Shown piece by piece: positions 34,942 to 44,137 of a stretch of 64,000 nucleotides of DNA. Origin of the DNA: Thermoguttaceae bacterium (GTDB taxonomy: Bacteria > Planctomycetota > Planctomycetia > Pirellulales > Thermoguttaceae). Each line of letters opens with the position of its first letter. Within the stretch, counting starts at the first letter, position 1. The stretch is taken from NCBI GenBank assembly GCA_017407125.1, contig JAFQXE010000045.1, forward strand, positions 1-64,000. Reading direction: 5' to 3'. Under the pieces are notes generated by a model. The model made no database searches. It was not told the DNA's origin and saw only the letters and a list, made by a program, of their open reading frames with translations. The translations under genes were made by a program, and so were the position numbers.

Positions 34942-36312
34942 TCAGTCTTGCAGACAGTACTGGTTTGCAATCGTGATTCCGGAAACTAACGAGCCGATAA
35001 TTCCAACCATGCCTTGATCCGTTCCGCAGACGTACAGATTTTTAATCGGCGTCTGACCGGAATACTGTTTGACCGGCGCGCCGTAAATGGCGCCGTTTTC
35101 GTGCCCGGTGAATCGGGTAATGGTGGTTGGCGTGAACATGTCTGTATCGATAACCGAGCCGCGAAAATCCGGGACGAATCGCGCCGCAGACTGGGCAATG
35201 CGGTCGTACCAGCGGAGTTTTTCCAGAGCGTATTCTTTTTGCGGCAGCCCATGCCATTTTTCAAAATTGGCAAGAGCGGTGATTCGGATGACGTTGTCTT
35301 GCAGCGGCTGGGAATAATTAAAATTGTTGGGCGAACAAATGACGCCGGATCTCAGGTCGACAAGACCGTCTGGCTTGTGATACGCGAACTTGGGCGAGTC
35401 GTTAAAGAAAACGATCGTGTCGTTGTGACCAAACTGTTTGGGCTGTTTGTCCAGAACGGAAATCGTTTCGACAAACGCCAGCTGACCGGGTTTGTCCTGC
35501 TTGGCGGTGTCTGGATTGCATAACCCCAGCGTTTCGCGCCAGCCGGCAGAGGACAGGACGCGGCGGGATTCTATAATTTCTCCGTTGTCCAGTTCGACGC
35601 CATAAACCTGGTTGTCACGCTGTAACAGACGTTTGACTCCCGCTTTGGTGCGAAGTTCGCCGCCGTCCTCTTTGAATCGGTTAACCAATTTACAAAGCAG
35701 GTCGCGGACGCCGCCCATCGGTCGGGCGAAGCCTTCCAGAAAGATCGACCGGAACATGATGCTGAATTGGTTGAAGTCCATGTCGTCTTCGATTGCGGAA
35801 CCGTAGTACATCAACGGACAGAAGAGCATGTCGGTCAGAAGCGGCGACTTGATGTATTCTTTCACGACGCTGCGGGCAGAGACGTTGACCGTCTTTCCTA
35901 AATCGTCGTAATCGACCAGAGCGCCGATGAGCTTTTGAACCCCGTCGGACTCTTTGGGGAAGTGTTTGCGAATCTCCGATTCCAGCAACGAAAAGTCGTT
36001 GTTGAATCGCAGCGTTAAGTCCGGGAATCGGATAGACGACCCGGACTGCGGAACCAGCCCTAATTCGTCCCACGCCAGACGAAGCTGTTTGAGAAGTCGG
36101 GCTAGTGGTCCTCTTCTGACGCCTTTGGGTTGAAAGTTTGTAACGGCGTGAAGCCCGACGTCGTGATTTCTTCCTCGCTGACGATAGTATGAGTTCAGAC
36201 CGCCGACAACGCTGTGACGCTCTAAAATACAGACCTTTTGGTCGTAGTGCGCCAATCGTACGCCAGCCGCCAGACCGGACATGCCCGCTCCGATGATGAT
36301 TGTGTCATACAT
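34942..36312 (-). CDS. FAD-dependent oxidoreductase, phytoene-desaturase/CrtI-like
   Basis: This 456-residue flavoprotein has the N-terminal dinucleotide motif IIIGAGMSGLAAGVRLAHYDQKVCILE and the CrtI-type VVGGLNSYYR segment. The C-terminal motif reads IKNLYVCGTDQGMVGIIGSLVSGITIANQY. It probably desaturates, isomerises or saturates a hydrophobic chain at the membrane. It follows the ACP gene by 29 bases. A ketosynthase-ACP-desaturase set is also found among candidate ladderane lipid genes of anammox planctomycetes, but that parallel is inference. Carotenoid work is less likely without crtB nearby. Confidence 0.85.
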   Translation of the reverse strand: MYDTIIIGAGMSGLAAGVRLAHYDQKVCILERHSVVGGLNSYYRQRGRNHDVGLHAVTNFQPKGVRRGPLARLLKQLRLAWDELGLVPQSGSSIRFPDLTLRFNNDFSLLESEIRKHFPKESDGVQKLIGALVDYDDLGKTVNVSARSVVKEYIKSPLLTDMLFCPLMYYGSAIEDDMDFNQFSIMFRSIFLEGFARPMGGVRDLLCKLVNRFKEDGGELRTKAGVKRLLQRDNQVYGVELDNGEIIESRRVLSSAGWRETLGLCNPDTAKQDKPGQLAFVETISVLDKQPKQFGHNDTIVFFNDSPKFAYHKPDGLVDLRSGVICSPNNFNYSQPLQDNVIRITALANFEKWHGLPQKEYALEKLRWYDRIAQSAARFVPDFRGSVIDTDMFTPTTITRFTGHENGAIYGAPVKQYSGQTPIKNLYVCGTDQGMVGIIGSLVSGITIANQYCLQD

Positions 36313-36341
36313 ATCAGTTTAAGCGAAGGAAAAAAGTTCGA

Positions 36342-36593
36342 TTAAAGCTCTTCCATTTTGGGGGTGAGATACTTCACCGTGGAATCCATCGTAATGAGAT
36401 TTTTGTACTCATCTTCCGGAATCTGAATGCGATAACGCTTGCGGAGTTCCATGACGATGTCTAAAAAGTCCATCGAGTCCAGTTCCAGCTGTTCGCGGAA
36501 CGGAACGTCGTCCTTGAGTTGGGTGAGGTCTTCGTCCGGGGTGATGTCTTCCAAAATGTTGAGAACTGCTTCTCGAATTTCTGCAGGTGTCAT
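36342..36593 (-). CDS. Acyl carrier protein
   Basis: This 83-residue protein has the ACP fold with the phosphopantetheine site in LELDSMDFLDIVMEL (Ser after Asp). It is acidic, and differs from a housekeeping AcpP by the DSMD motif instead of DSLD. It sits between the ketosynthase and the CrtI-like flavoprotein, so it likely tethers the intermediates of this small pathway. Confidence 0.92.
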   Translation of the reverse strand: MTPAEIREAVLNILEDITPDEDLTQLKDDVPFREQLELDSMDFLDIVMELRKRYRIQIPEDEYKNLITMDSTVKYLTPKMEEL

Positions 36594-36642
36594 TATGAAA
36601 TCAAAGGGTTAAGGTTGATATATAACGTCAGGGGAAAAGCGT

Positions 36643-37896
36643 TTATTCTCCCTGCCATTTTTTAACGATAACGGATGAATTGATGCCCAACATTCCAAAG
36701 GAATTGTTGAGAATGTAGTTGACAGAGTCTCGTCTTTCCGGCTTGTTGAGCACCAACTGACCGAAAATGTCACAATCCGGGTCGAGGTTGTCAACGTTGA
36801 TTGCCGGGTGAATCAAGCCGTCTGTAAAGGACGGGATGTTGCCTGCCAGTTCCAGCGCGGCGGCGGCTCCCATGCAATGACCGATGTGTCCTTTTGCGCC
36901 GTTAAAGCGGACGTTGGGGCAGTTTTCAAACACGGAGCGAAGCCCTTCGCATTCGACCGCGTCGCCGCTGGACGTTCCCGTTGCGTGAGCGGAAACGATG
37001 TCGATCTGGTTCTTTTCTATCCCAGCGCGGCGAATCGCCATTTCAACGCATTGCGCCTGACGTTCAGCGTTTGGCAGAACGAAGTCCGTCGCGTCTGTAT
37101 TGGAGGCGAACCCGACGATTTCTGCATAGATCTTTGCGCCTCGCGCCAGGGCGTCGTCAAGACGTTCTACGGTAAACAGACAGCCGCCTTCGGAAACGAC
37201 GATGCCGGTTCTGTCTTTGTCGAACGGGCGGCATGCGGTTGCAGGGTTGTCTGACTTCGCCAGCGCGCCCTGAGAGTTGAACCCGGCGAAAATGCCAAAC
37301 GTATGAATGCTTTCTGAAACGCCGCCGCAAATCGCGACGTCGCATTCGTCCAGCCACAGCATCTGACAGCCGTGCGCCAAGCCGCAGTTCCCGGCAGCGC
37401 AGGCGGCGCCAAGCGTAATATGCGGGCCGGTAATTCCCATGTTCAAATTGATTTCTCCCGCCGGGTTGTTGGCAACGGTGCGGGGGTTGTGATGGTGCGT
37501 CCAGATGGAACAGTCATAGTTGAACTGGCTGATATTGTAGACTTCGTTTTCCGTCTCGACGTTGCCGTGTTCTGTAATGCCGACGTAAACGCCGACGCGG
37601 GATTTATCGACGTTTTCCCAGTCCAGCGCGCTGTCCTGAATTGCCTCGTGAGCGCAGTAGACGCCAATCGAGCCGGCTCGCGTGCCGCGGCGGACGTCCT
37701 TTTTCTTTTGATATTTCAACGGGTCGAAATTGCAAATCCCCGCCAGCGTCTTGCCGAAATAACGGATTTCGTATTCCTGAATGCCGCTTTTGCCGTCTAA
37801 AAGCGCCTGACGGAATTCAGAAAGCGTATTGCCATTGGGGGCGGTTAGCCCGATGCCGGTAATTACAACGCGCGGACGCTGAATTGGATTTTGCAT
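36643..37896 (-). CDS. Beta-ketoacyl-ACP synthase, FabF-like
   Basis: This 417-residue thiolase-fold enzyme condenses acyl chains with malonyl-ACP. The active-site Cys lies in GAACAAGNCGLAHG where FabF has a TACSS-type motif. The two histidines are in SAHATGTSSGDAVE and GAKGHIGHCMGAAAAL. The dedicated ACP lies 49 bases downstream. The divergent Cys motif and the gene set suggest a specialised lipid or polyketide enzyme rather than housekeeping FabF. Confidence 0.9.
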   Translation of the reverse strand: MQNPIQRPRVVITGIGLTAPNGNTLSEFRQALLDGKSGIQEYEIRYFGKTLAGICNFDPLKYQKKKDVRRGTRAGSIGVYCAHEAIQDSALDWENVDKSRVGVYVGITEHGNVETENEVYNISQFNYDCSIWTHHHNPRTVANNPAGEINLNMGITGPHITLGAACAAGNCGLAHGCQMLWLDECDVAICGGVSESIHTFGIFAGFNSQGALAKSDNPATACRPFDKDRTGIVVSEGGCLFTVERLDDALARGAKIYAEIVGFASNTDATDFVLPNAERQAQCVEMAIRRAGIEKNQIDIVSAHATGTSSGDAVECEGLRSVFENCPNVRFNGAKGHIGHCMGAAAALELAGNIPSFTDGLIHPAINVDNLDPDCDIFGQLVLNKPERRDSVNYILNNSFGMLGINSSVIVKKWQGE

Positions 37897-37935
37897 ACTC
37901 TTAAAATATCAGTTGAAAATGGGCGCGGAATTGGA

Positions 37936-38056
37936 GCTTTTAGCTACTAGCTCCTAGTTTCCAGCTTTGTGTTGTTAGATTCCAGCTTTAAAAATAACGC
38001 TAAGAACAACCAATCACCAAGCTAATGGCTAGTAGCTAACAGCTAGCAGCTTACAA
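37936..38056. repeat. AGCTNNN 7-bp array
   Basis: AGCT-containing 7-bp units (AGCTACT, AGCTCCT, later AGCTAAC, AGCTAGC) fill the gap between cysC and the ketosynthase, in two arms separated by an AT-rich centre. The same layout is repeated at 56858-56982. Confidence 0.8.
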
Positions 38057-38058
38057 TC

Positions 38059-38709
<651 letters not shown>

Positions 38710-38752
38710 TGCTATAATAAAGGGGTTAGGTGTTAAAAAAAGCGTGTTGTGA

Positions 38753-38836
38753 GTTAGGAATTAGGAATGAGGAGTGAGGAGTTGAATTCGCCTCCGGCGA
38801 ATTACTACTGCCTACTGCCTCTTGCCTATTGCCTCT
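38753..38836. repeat. GGAGTGA and TACTGCC 7-bp arrays
   Basis: GGAGTGA units (38756-38782), a short CGCCTCCGGCG hairpin and TACTGCC/TTGCCTA units (38804-38835) fill the greA-cysC gap and touch the greA stop codon. Confidence 0.82.
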
Positions 38837-39312
38837 TATTCCGGCTGAATGATTTCCAGAATTTTCATTTCGAGGATTCCAGCAGGGGCGTCGATTTGGG
38901 CGACGTCTCCGACTTTTTTCCCGAGCAGTCCTTGAGCCAGGGGGCTGGAAACGAGGATTTTATTTTCGTCGAAGTCTTCTTCTCCGGCGCCGACAATCGT
39001 GTAAACGACTTCTTCTTCAAAGTATTCGTCGTAAACGCGAACTTTAGACCCGAAAACGACTTCGTCTGAAGGAAGATCGCTCGTTTCAATGATTTTCGCG
39101 TTGGAGAGCTTGTAACGAAGCTGCCCCATTTTGGCTTCCAACAGACCCTGACTTTCACGCGCTCCGTGGTATTCGGCGTTTTCACTCAAGTCGCCTTCTT
39201 CTCTGGCTGCCGCGATTCTTTTAACGATTGCAGGCATTTCAACTTTTTCCATGTAATCCAGCTCAGCGCGGAGTTTGTCGTATCCTTGACGAGTCATAGG
39301 AAATTCTTCCAT
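38836..39312 (-). CDS. greA: Transcription elongation factor GreA
   Basis: GreA rescues backtracked RNA polymerase by stimulating transcript cleavage. The 158-residue protein has the coiled-coil N-terminal domain with the tip residues (RIAAAREEGDLSENAEYHGARE) and the FKBP-like C-terminal domain (ILVSSPLAQGLLGKKVGDVAQIDAPAG). Length is normal. A terminator on the same strand lies just upstream (39368-39419) and separates it from the VOC gene, so it has its own promoter. Confidence 0.96.
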   Translation of the reverse strand: MEEFPMTRQGYDKLRAELDYMEKVEMPAIVKRIAAAREEGDLSENAEYHGARESQGLLEAKMGQLRYKLSNAKIIETSDLPSDEVVFGSKVRVYDEYFEEEVVYTIVGAGEEDFDENKILVSSPLAQGLLGKKVGDVAQIDAPAGILEMKILEIIQPE

Positions 39313-39367
39313 TTTAAGCCTCTGTATTGGAAATTGGTAGGGTTTGAACTGGTTAAATTAACCAGCT

Positions 39368-39419
39368 TTTAAAAATAAAAAACGCCATCGAGACGTTATT
39401 TATATTGCTAACGTCTCGA
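39368..39419 (-). terminator. Intrinsic terminator upstream of greA
   Basis: On the minus strand an 11-bp stem TCGAGACGTTA / TAACGTCTCGA (39409-39419 with 39388-39398) is followed by TGGCGTTTTTTATTTTTA. It ends the VOC transcript. Confidence 0.85.
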
Positions 39420-39519
39420 CGGAAAGGAGGGAAAAATCTTTTAATTGACACATGACGATTCCAAAGTATTTTTGACGTCTGATGTCAATTGTAAATCTCA
39501 ATTATTCCTGATGGTCGGT

Positions 39520-39843
39520 TCAGCTTGCCTGGCAGTTTTCAACCAAAGCGCCGTCTTCCCAGAAGAACGCAATTTTGAATCCGGGGCCGACTTCAATCGG
39601 TTCCAGAACCATTTCTTTGCCGGCAACGGCGGCTTCAAGATCGTCTACCATGTAGGCAATGTGCGTTGTGGTTGCAATTGCCGTTTTCGCCAGCGGGCTG
39701 GTTTCCGGGAAGTACAGCCATTCGATATTGTGCTCGTTGGCTGCCGGGTCGGAACAGTAGCAGTCCAAAATTTGATTGTAGTTCAGACCGGGGAGGTCCT
39801 TGTCGTGCGTTACGCAGCCGACGTGAAGGAATTTTCGGGACAT
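39520..39843 (-). CDS. VOC (glyoxalase-like) superfamily protein
   Basis: This 107-residue protein looks like a single VOC unit with two beta-alpha-beta-beta-beta halves. Features are the N-terminal LHVGCVTHDKD, the central TTTHIAYMVDDLEAAVAGKEMVLEP with a metal-type His, and the C-terminal IAFFWEDGALVENCQ with a likely Glu ligand. Such proteins include glyoxalases, epimerases and resistance proteins, so the substrate is open. It is monocistronic, bounded by terminators on the same strand. Confidence 0.78.
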   Translation of the reverse strand: MSRKFLHVGCVTHDKDLPGLNYNQILDCYCSDPAANEHNIEWLYFPETSPLAKTAIATTTHIAYMVDDLEAAVAGKEMVLEPIEVGPGFKIAFFWEDGALVENCQAS

Positions 39844-39960
39844 GGTTTTATCTCCTTGTTTATTACGTTTAGTAATAGTTTATACCGTCAAACTTTTTTC
39901 TGATTATACAACATTCCCGATAAATTGTAAAGAGGGGAGATAAGCAATATAAAACAGAAA

Positions 39961-40009
39961 ATAAAAAATGGATAATGGGAGAGCGCAGGCGCAATTGTCC
40001 ATTATCCAT
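39961..40009 (-). terminator. Intrinsic terminator after small unknown gene
   Basis: A perfect 11-bp stem ATGGATAATGG / CCATTATCCAT (39968-39978 with 39999-40009) is followed on the minus strand by TTTTTTATTTT. It lies 30 bases past the stop codon of the 92-residue gene. Confidence 0.82.
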
Positions 40010-40038
40010 GATTATGCACTTATTATTCTCTTGAAAGG

Positions 40039-40317
40039 TTAATCTTTAAGCTGTCTTTGAAAATCGTCTCGTTCACGGCGAGTGGCTTCCAGATCGAAAA
40101 CAAGGTATTTCATATCCAGTCGAAGCTGACTGAGGGCGTCCTGAACCAGGGACAGAATCTTTCGGCGGCGTTTAGACGCTGCCAGGATGTTGTCCGCCAA
40201 CGGTTTCAAACGGGCTTTATGTTCAGCCGGAAGTTCTTCAATGGCTTCAAAAAGCTCCTTGAGTTCCGTTGGCATTTCTGATTCATTTAGACACTGCGAT
40301 AATGATTCCTGGTTCAT
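40039..40317 (-). CDS. Small unknown helical protein
   Basis: I do not recognise this 92-residue protein. It is mostly helical, with alternating charged and Leu residues (LKELFEAIEELPAEHKARLKPLADNIL) and a basic central stretch (SKRRRKILSLVQDAL) followed by a probable coiled coil (YLVFDLEATRRERDDFQRQL). No signal or membrane segment is present. A strong terminator right after it supports a real transcript. Confidence 0.65.
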   Translation of the reverse strand: MNQESLSQCLNESEMPTELKELFEAIEELPAEHKARLKPLADNILAASKRRRKILSLVQDALSQLRLDMKYLVFDLEATRRERDDFQRQLKD

Positions 40318-40443
40318 AATAAGGAAATTGAAATTGAGGACTAACTAAAGTTGACAAAGTGTAATTGCGCCAGTTTATTCACTGCCAATCGTTCATTTAT
40401 TCTATCTATTATTATACTCGAATTGAGAAATCGGTTCGATTTC

Positions 40444-40635
40444 TTACCCGATAAATTGGGAAATTTGTTTCATTTTTCTCTGAATTTGCTCTGGCGTCAA
40501 ATTCAAATCTTTGGTAAGAGTATAGAACAGATTTTCAGAAACGTTAGGGATTTTCTGCGTTTTTTTGGGGATTTTTTTATTTACAATAACTCCAGTGTTG
40601 TTTTTTTTCAACATAAATTTACCTGAATTTTCCAT
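40444..40635 (-). CDS. Possible small basic protein
   Basis: This 63-residue frame encodes a Lys/Asn-rich N-terminus (KKNNTGVIVNKKIPKKTQKI) and an amphipathic C-terminal helix (LTPEQIQRKMKQISQFI). It faces the large secreted-protein gene across a 29-base divergent gap. No clear ribosome site is seen. The frame could be real or chance in an AT-rich stretch. Confidence 0.4.
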   Translation of the reverse strand: MENSGKFMLKKNNTGVIVNKKIPKKTQKIPNVSENLFYTLTKDLNLTPEQIQRKMKQISQFIG

Positions 40636-40664
40636 AATGCGTATTTTATTCGACTAGGCGTCAA

Positions 40665-43637
40665 ATGATGTGCGAATTTAGAAAAAATAGCAAATTTGAT
40701 TTGGTGAAGCGGAAAGAATCGATTAGCGAGAATCGAGCGGCAAGAAAACGCATGTCTATTGCCGTCTTGCAATCTGCAACTCACATTTCACCGTTTGCAG
40801 TCAGTTTAATATTATTGCTGATATTTTCTACGTTTTTATCCACGTCATTATACGCTCAAAGTGAAAATAATAAAAATGAACAAAGCTGGAAGTTCTCGTT
40901 TGATCAGCCTCAGACGGTTTGGCGTATTGAAACGACAGAACCCAATTTGAAAACGCTTGAACATCGGTATTCGCCGCAAGAAGGATACGGAAAACGAGGC
41001 TGCGAGTATATTTCTTTACAGATTCCGGCTCGTGCCAATTCGATTATGCTTGGTATGAAAGTGGGAACAGGGCGGCTTACAGACGACGTTCTTCCGACAG
41101 TATATATTAAGTCAAATAAAACCGGTATTCGATTTATGCTCCGGATTATTTTGCCAATGACTCCGGAAGAAACTTCGTCGGGGAGTCAGCAGTCCAGACC
41201 GCTATCGGTTCTTCTTGACGGCGGGACGTATTTTCTTAACGGGGGTTGGCAGCAGATTCGCATTGATCGTCCCTTGGATTTGCTCAAAAAGCAGGCGGCG
41301 GACATTTCTCGCGATAAGAATCGAAGCGTTGACATTACAAACGCTTATTATGACATGGCGTATTTGGATATTAACAGCGGAGAAGGAGAACTCAATCTGT
41401 GGATAGACGATTTGGAAATAACGGGTTACGCTCCCGTTTCTCCGGAGGATTATGTCAAAGGATCGTTGGGAAATCAAATTCCCCAAAACGTTCCCAATTC
41501 CCAAACGCCTCAAAACGTCGCCCCAAACGTTGCCCCAAACGTCGACAACGGCAATCCTGCTGACGAATCAAACGCCCCGGATGCGCTTTATGACTCACAA
41601 GCGCCTGTTACATCTGCAAATCGTCTTAAGTCGCAAATTAAAAACAATTCCATTTATATCAACGATTCCTTGTTTTTCATACGGGCGATTCGTTATCGCG
41701 GCGAACCGTTTGAGTATCTGCGTCAGCTTGGGTTCAATACAATTTGGATGGATACGGTTCCCAACGACGGTCAGATGATTCAGGCGCAAGAGCAGGGATT
41801 ATGGATAATCTGTCCTCCGCCGTTGACAAAGCAACAGTGGGACGTTTTTACCGAAGAAGCGAATCGAGATTATACGCCAACTTTCTGGGGAGACAGATAT
41901 TACCGCGTTATTGCGTGGAATTTAGGGAATCTGACCCGGAATTCCGTCAGCGTTGAACAGACGAATCAGCTTTGCCGTCGGGTTCGCGAATGCGATCGCG
42001 ACATCGTTCGCCCGATTATTGCTCAAGCGGATGAAAATTTGCGGGATTACAGCCGACAGTTGGACAGTCTGATTATTGAACGCAATCCTATTTATTCTTC
42101 TTTGCAAATGATAGACTATTTGCGCTGGCATCAAGACATTCCCTGTCTGATTCAGCCAGGCATGCCGCGTATTTGCGTTGTTCAGACTCAGCCGGACGCG
42201 AAACTGGCGCAAATCTGGAAAGTCATGTTTCCAGACGAAACGTTTCCTGAATCCATTCCGTACGAGCAGCTTCAGTTGACGGCTTTTGCCGCGGCGGGAT
42301 CGGGAATCAGAGGACTGTTTTTCGATTCTCAAACTTCGCTATATGCTAACGATCCGGATTCCCAGTATCGGAGTATAAGTTTGGAATTGCTTAATTCTCG
42401 CCTTTTTGTAGCGGATTCTTTTTTGGCGGCAGGAACGCAATCAACGCCTGTCAAAACGACGGATAATAATTTAAGTTTTATTATGATGACGATTCCTCAA
42501 AAAGGACGTCTTGCGCTGCCGCTGTACATACCTGATTATGCCCAGTACTCGCTTGCCGGTCGTTTTTCCCGTTCCGCTACGGCTAAAATATCCCGCATTC
42601 CGTCGATGTATAATGCGTATCGACTTACGCCCAATGGAATGGAACCGCTTAACGTTTTCCGTAAAGCGGGAAAAATGGAAGTAACGCTGGAATCTCAGGT
42701 TGACTGGTCGATGATTCTGTTGGCTCAAAATTCGTCTGTTATTTCCAGTCTGTATAACAGATTGAGAAATAATGGAAGTCGATCTACAGTTTTGTTTGAA
42801 AAGCTGACGGCAAACCGTCTTGAGAATTTTCGACCGTGGTTTAATCCGAATAAAGCCAGCAAAGAGGAAATGACCCTGTTTAATCACGCAGCGGAAGCGA
42901 TAAAACGCTCTCAATGGGCGATTAGTCAGAATCTTTGGTCGGAATCGGAAATGGCAAGCTGCGATGCCGCAAACGCGCTGCGAATTCTGGAATACTCGTA
43001 TTGGTCAAAGATTGTTGGAACGATGCGAGAACCGAACTTTCATCCTGCCGCCGTTTCGTTCAGAACCATGAGGCTGTTTTACGTATGGCGTCAGAAAATG
43101 CAAAGTTACAAGCAGGGAGACAACATTCTTCCAGCAGGCGATTTTGAATCTCTGGACGATTTTAAAATTGCGAAATGGGCTTTGTATCTTGACGAAGAAT
43201 CTGATTCGCAGATAGTGGCTAAAGGAGACATCAATCCGATGGCGGCTTTTTCTGGGAAGTCCGGATTGCGTCTGACGGCTCAAACAGTAATGCAGAATGA
43301 AATTGCGCTGATGGATAAACCGCTCGTTACGATTCTTTCTCCCGCGGTTCAGGTGGAGCCGTTTGAAACGGTTAAAATCACCTGTCTGGTCAAACTTCCT
43401 CAAAAGCTCGAATCCACTGTTGACGGTCTGAAAATCAGCGACGTTCAGTCAGGCGACATTCTTGCCAGACGCATAACCAAAACGAGCGGCTGGCAGCCGA
43501 TTGTGATGTTTCGCACGGCCGACAGCGAGGGAAGAATTCAGCTCTGTTTTGAATTGACGGGAATCGGCAGCGCATTTATAGACAACGTCAAAATAATTCG
43601 CATCGTCCCCGGCTCTGACGGGGAAAAGGTTGAATAA
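40665..43637 (+). CDS. Large secreted protein of unknown function, possible TIM-barrel
   Basis: This 990-residue protein has a hydrophobic export segment (FAVSLILLLIFSTFLSTSLYAQ), best explained by a start at ATG 40752 if the first 29 basic residues are not translated. The region after it (QSWKFSFDQPQTVWRIETTE to about residue 260) looks like a beta-sandwich. A Pro/Asn/Gln-rich linker follows (QIPQNVPNSQTPQNVAPNV). The middle (FEYLRQLGFNTIWMDTVPNDGQMIQAQEQGLWIICPPP) resembles a glycosidase-type barrel. The C-terminus (ILPAGDFESLDDF ... GSAFIDNVKIIRI) is like a carbohydrate-binding sandwich. No catalytic pair is clear. A role on polysaccharides is inferred. Confidence 0.8.
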   Translation: MMCEFRKNSKFDLVKRKESISENRAARKRMSIAVLQSATHISPFAVSLILLLIFSTFLSTSLYAQSENNKNEQSWKFSFDQPQTVWRIETTEPNLKTLEHRYSPQEGYGKRGCEYISLQIPARANSIMLGMKVGTGRLTDDVLPTVYIKSNKTGIRFMLRIILPMTPEETSSGSQQSRPLSVLLDGGTYFLNGGWQQIRIDRPLDLLKKQAADISRDKNRSVDITNAYYDMAYLDINSGEGELNLWIDDLEITGYAPVSPEDYVKGSLGNQIPQNVPNSQTPQNVAPNVAPNVDNGNPADESNAPDALYDSQAPVTSANRLKSQIKNNSIYINDSLFFIRAIRYRGEPFEYLRQLGFNTIWMDTVPNDGQMIQAQEQGLWIICPPPLTKQQWDVFTEEANRDYTPTFWGDRYYRVIAWNLGNLTRNSVSVEQTNQLCRRVRECDRDIVRPIIAQADENLRDYSRQLDSLIIERNPIYSSLQMIDYLRWHQDIPCLIQPGMPRICVVQTQPDAKLAQIWKVMFPDETFPESIPYEQLQLTAFAAAGSGIRGLFFDSQTSLYANDPDSQYRSISLELLNSRLFVADSFLAAGTQSTPVKTTDNNLSFIMMTIPQKGRLALPLYIPDYAQYSLAGRFSRSATAKISRIPSMYNAYRLTPNGMEPLNVFRKAGKMEVTLESQVDWSMILLAQNSSVISSLYNRLRNNGSRSTVLFEKLTANRLENFRPWFNPNKASKEEMTLFNHAAEAIKRSQWAISQNLWSESEMASCDAANALRILEYSYWSKIVGTMREPNFHPAAVSFRTMRLFYVWRQKMQSYKQGDNILPAGDFESLDDFKIAKWALYLDEESDSQIVAKGDINPMAAFSGKSGLRLTAQTVMQNEIALMDKPLVTILSPAVQVEPFETVKITCLVKLPQKLESTVDGLKISDVQSGDILARRITKTSGWQPIVMFRTADSEGRIQLCFELTGIGSAFIDNVKIIRIVPGSDGEKVE

Positions 43638-43643
43638 GCGACA

Positions 43644-43886
43644 TGTCGGAGTGCGAGAGCGCAGCTCTCGCTTTTATAAGCGAACGACAGCTCGCGTATA
43701 TTTCAAGGTTTGTTTCCGGGGGGCGGGTATTACCCGCCATTTATCGCGGACAATGTCCGCTCCCCAAGAGCTTTGCTCCCGCACTCCGACAGAGCCGCGC
43801 TGAACTGAGATTGTTTTTAGGGCATTGTTCCATTGGCAGGCGGGGACGCCTGCGGTCGGCGCGGACGCCGACCCTCCGAATCGCAA
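43644..43886. repeat. Palindrome island with nested P1 element, copy 6
   Basis: TGTCGGAGTGCG (43644-43655) and CGCACTCCGACA (43780-43791) are perfect terminal inverted repeats of a 148-bp unit. Inside are the hairpin GCGAGAGC-GCA-GCTCTCGC (43653-43671) and a 48-bp P1 element (43718-43765). Beyond it lie GCAGGCG-GGGA-CGCCTGC and GGTCGGCG-CGGA-CGCCGACC hairpins (about 43836-43873), then CTCC-rich units. No convincing gene is present, and the open frame across it is explained by the repeats. Confidence 0.88.
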
Positions 43887-43991
43887 GCGCTCCCCTCGTC
43901 AATCTACTCCTCCCTCCTCCCTCCTAACCCCTAACTCAAACCTATTCATTAAATTAATATTGTATTCTCTTAAAAATCCCCCCCTCCCCCC

Positions 43992-44086
43992 TTGTATAAA
44001 TCGATAAAAAAGGTTTAATAACAGAAACATACCGGTATATTTAACAGGTTAAGTAGAGAAAAACAATTCGTTGTTTTGTCTACTGG
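43992..44086 (+). promoter_or_regulatory. nifJ promoter region and leader hairpin
   Basis: TTGTAT (43992-43997) and TTAATA (44015-44020) form a possible promoter with 17-base spacing. The perfect palindrome ATACCGGTAT (44029-44038) sits at the predicted start of transcription. A long hairpin, AGTAGAGAAAAACAA (44052-44066) with TTGTTTTGTCTACT (44071-44084), is capped by a TTCG loop. It lies about 40 bases before the AGGAG ribosome site. Together they look like a regulated leader. Confidence 0.5.
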
Positions 44087-44137
44087 CTTGTGATGTTTTA
44101 TTTTCAATTATCTAACCTTACCTTTAGGAGTTTTTCA

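Noticed and set aside
40351..40626. 91-residue plus-strand frame opposite the small basic protein
   Set aside because: Phe/Leu-rich, no ribosome site, and it is the mirror of the 40444-40635 frame.
43643..43927. 94-residue open frame in the palindrome island
   Set aside because: It is made of P1 and other hairpin repeats, has no ribosome site and no family resemblance.
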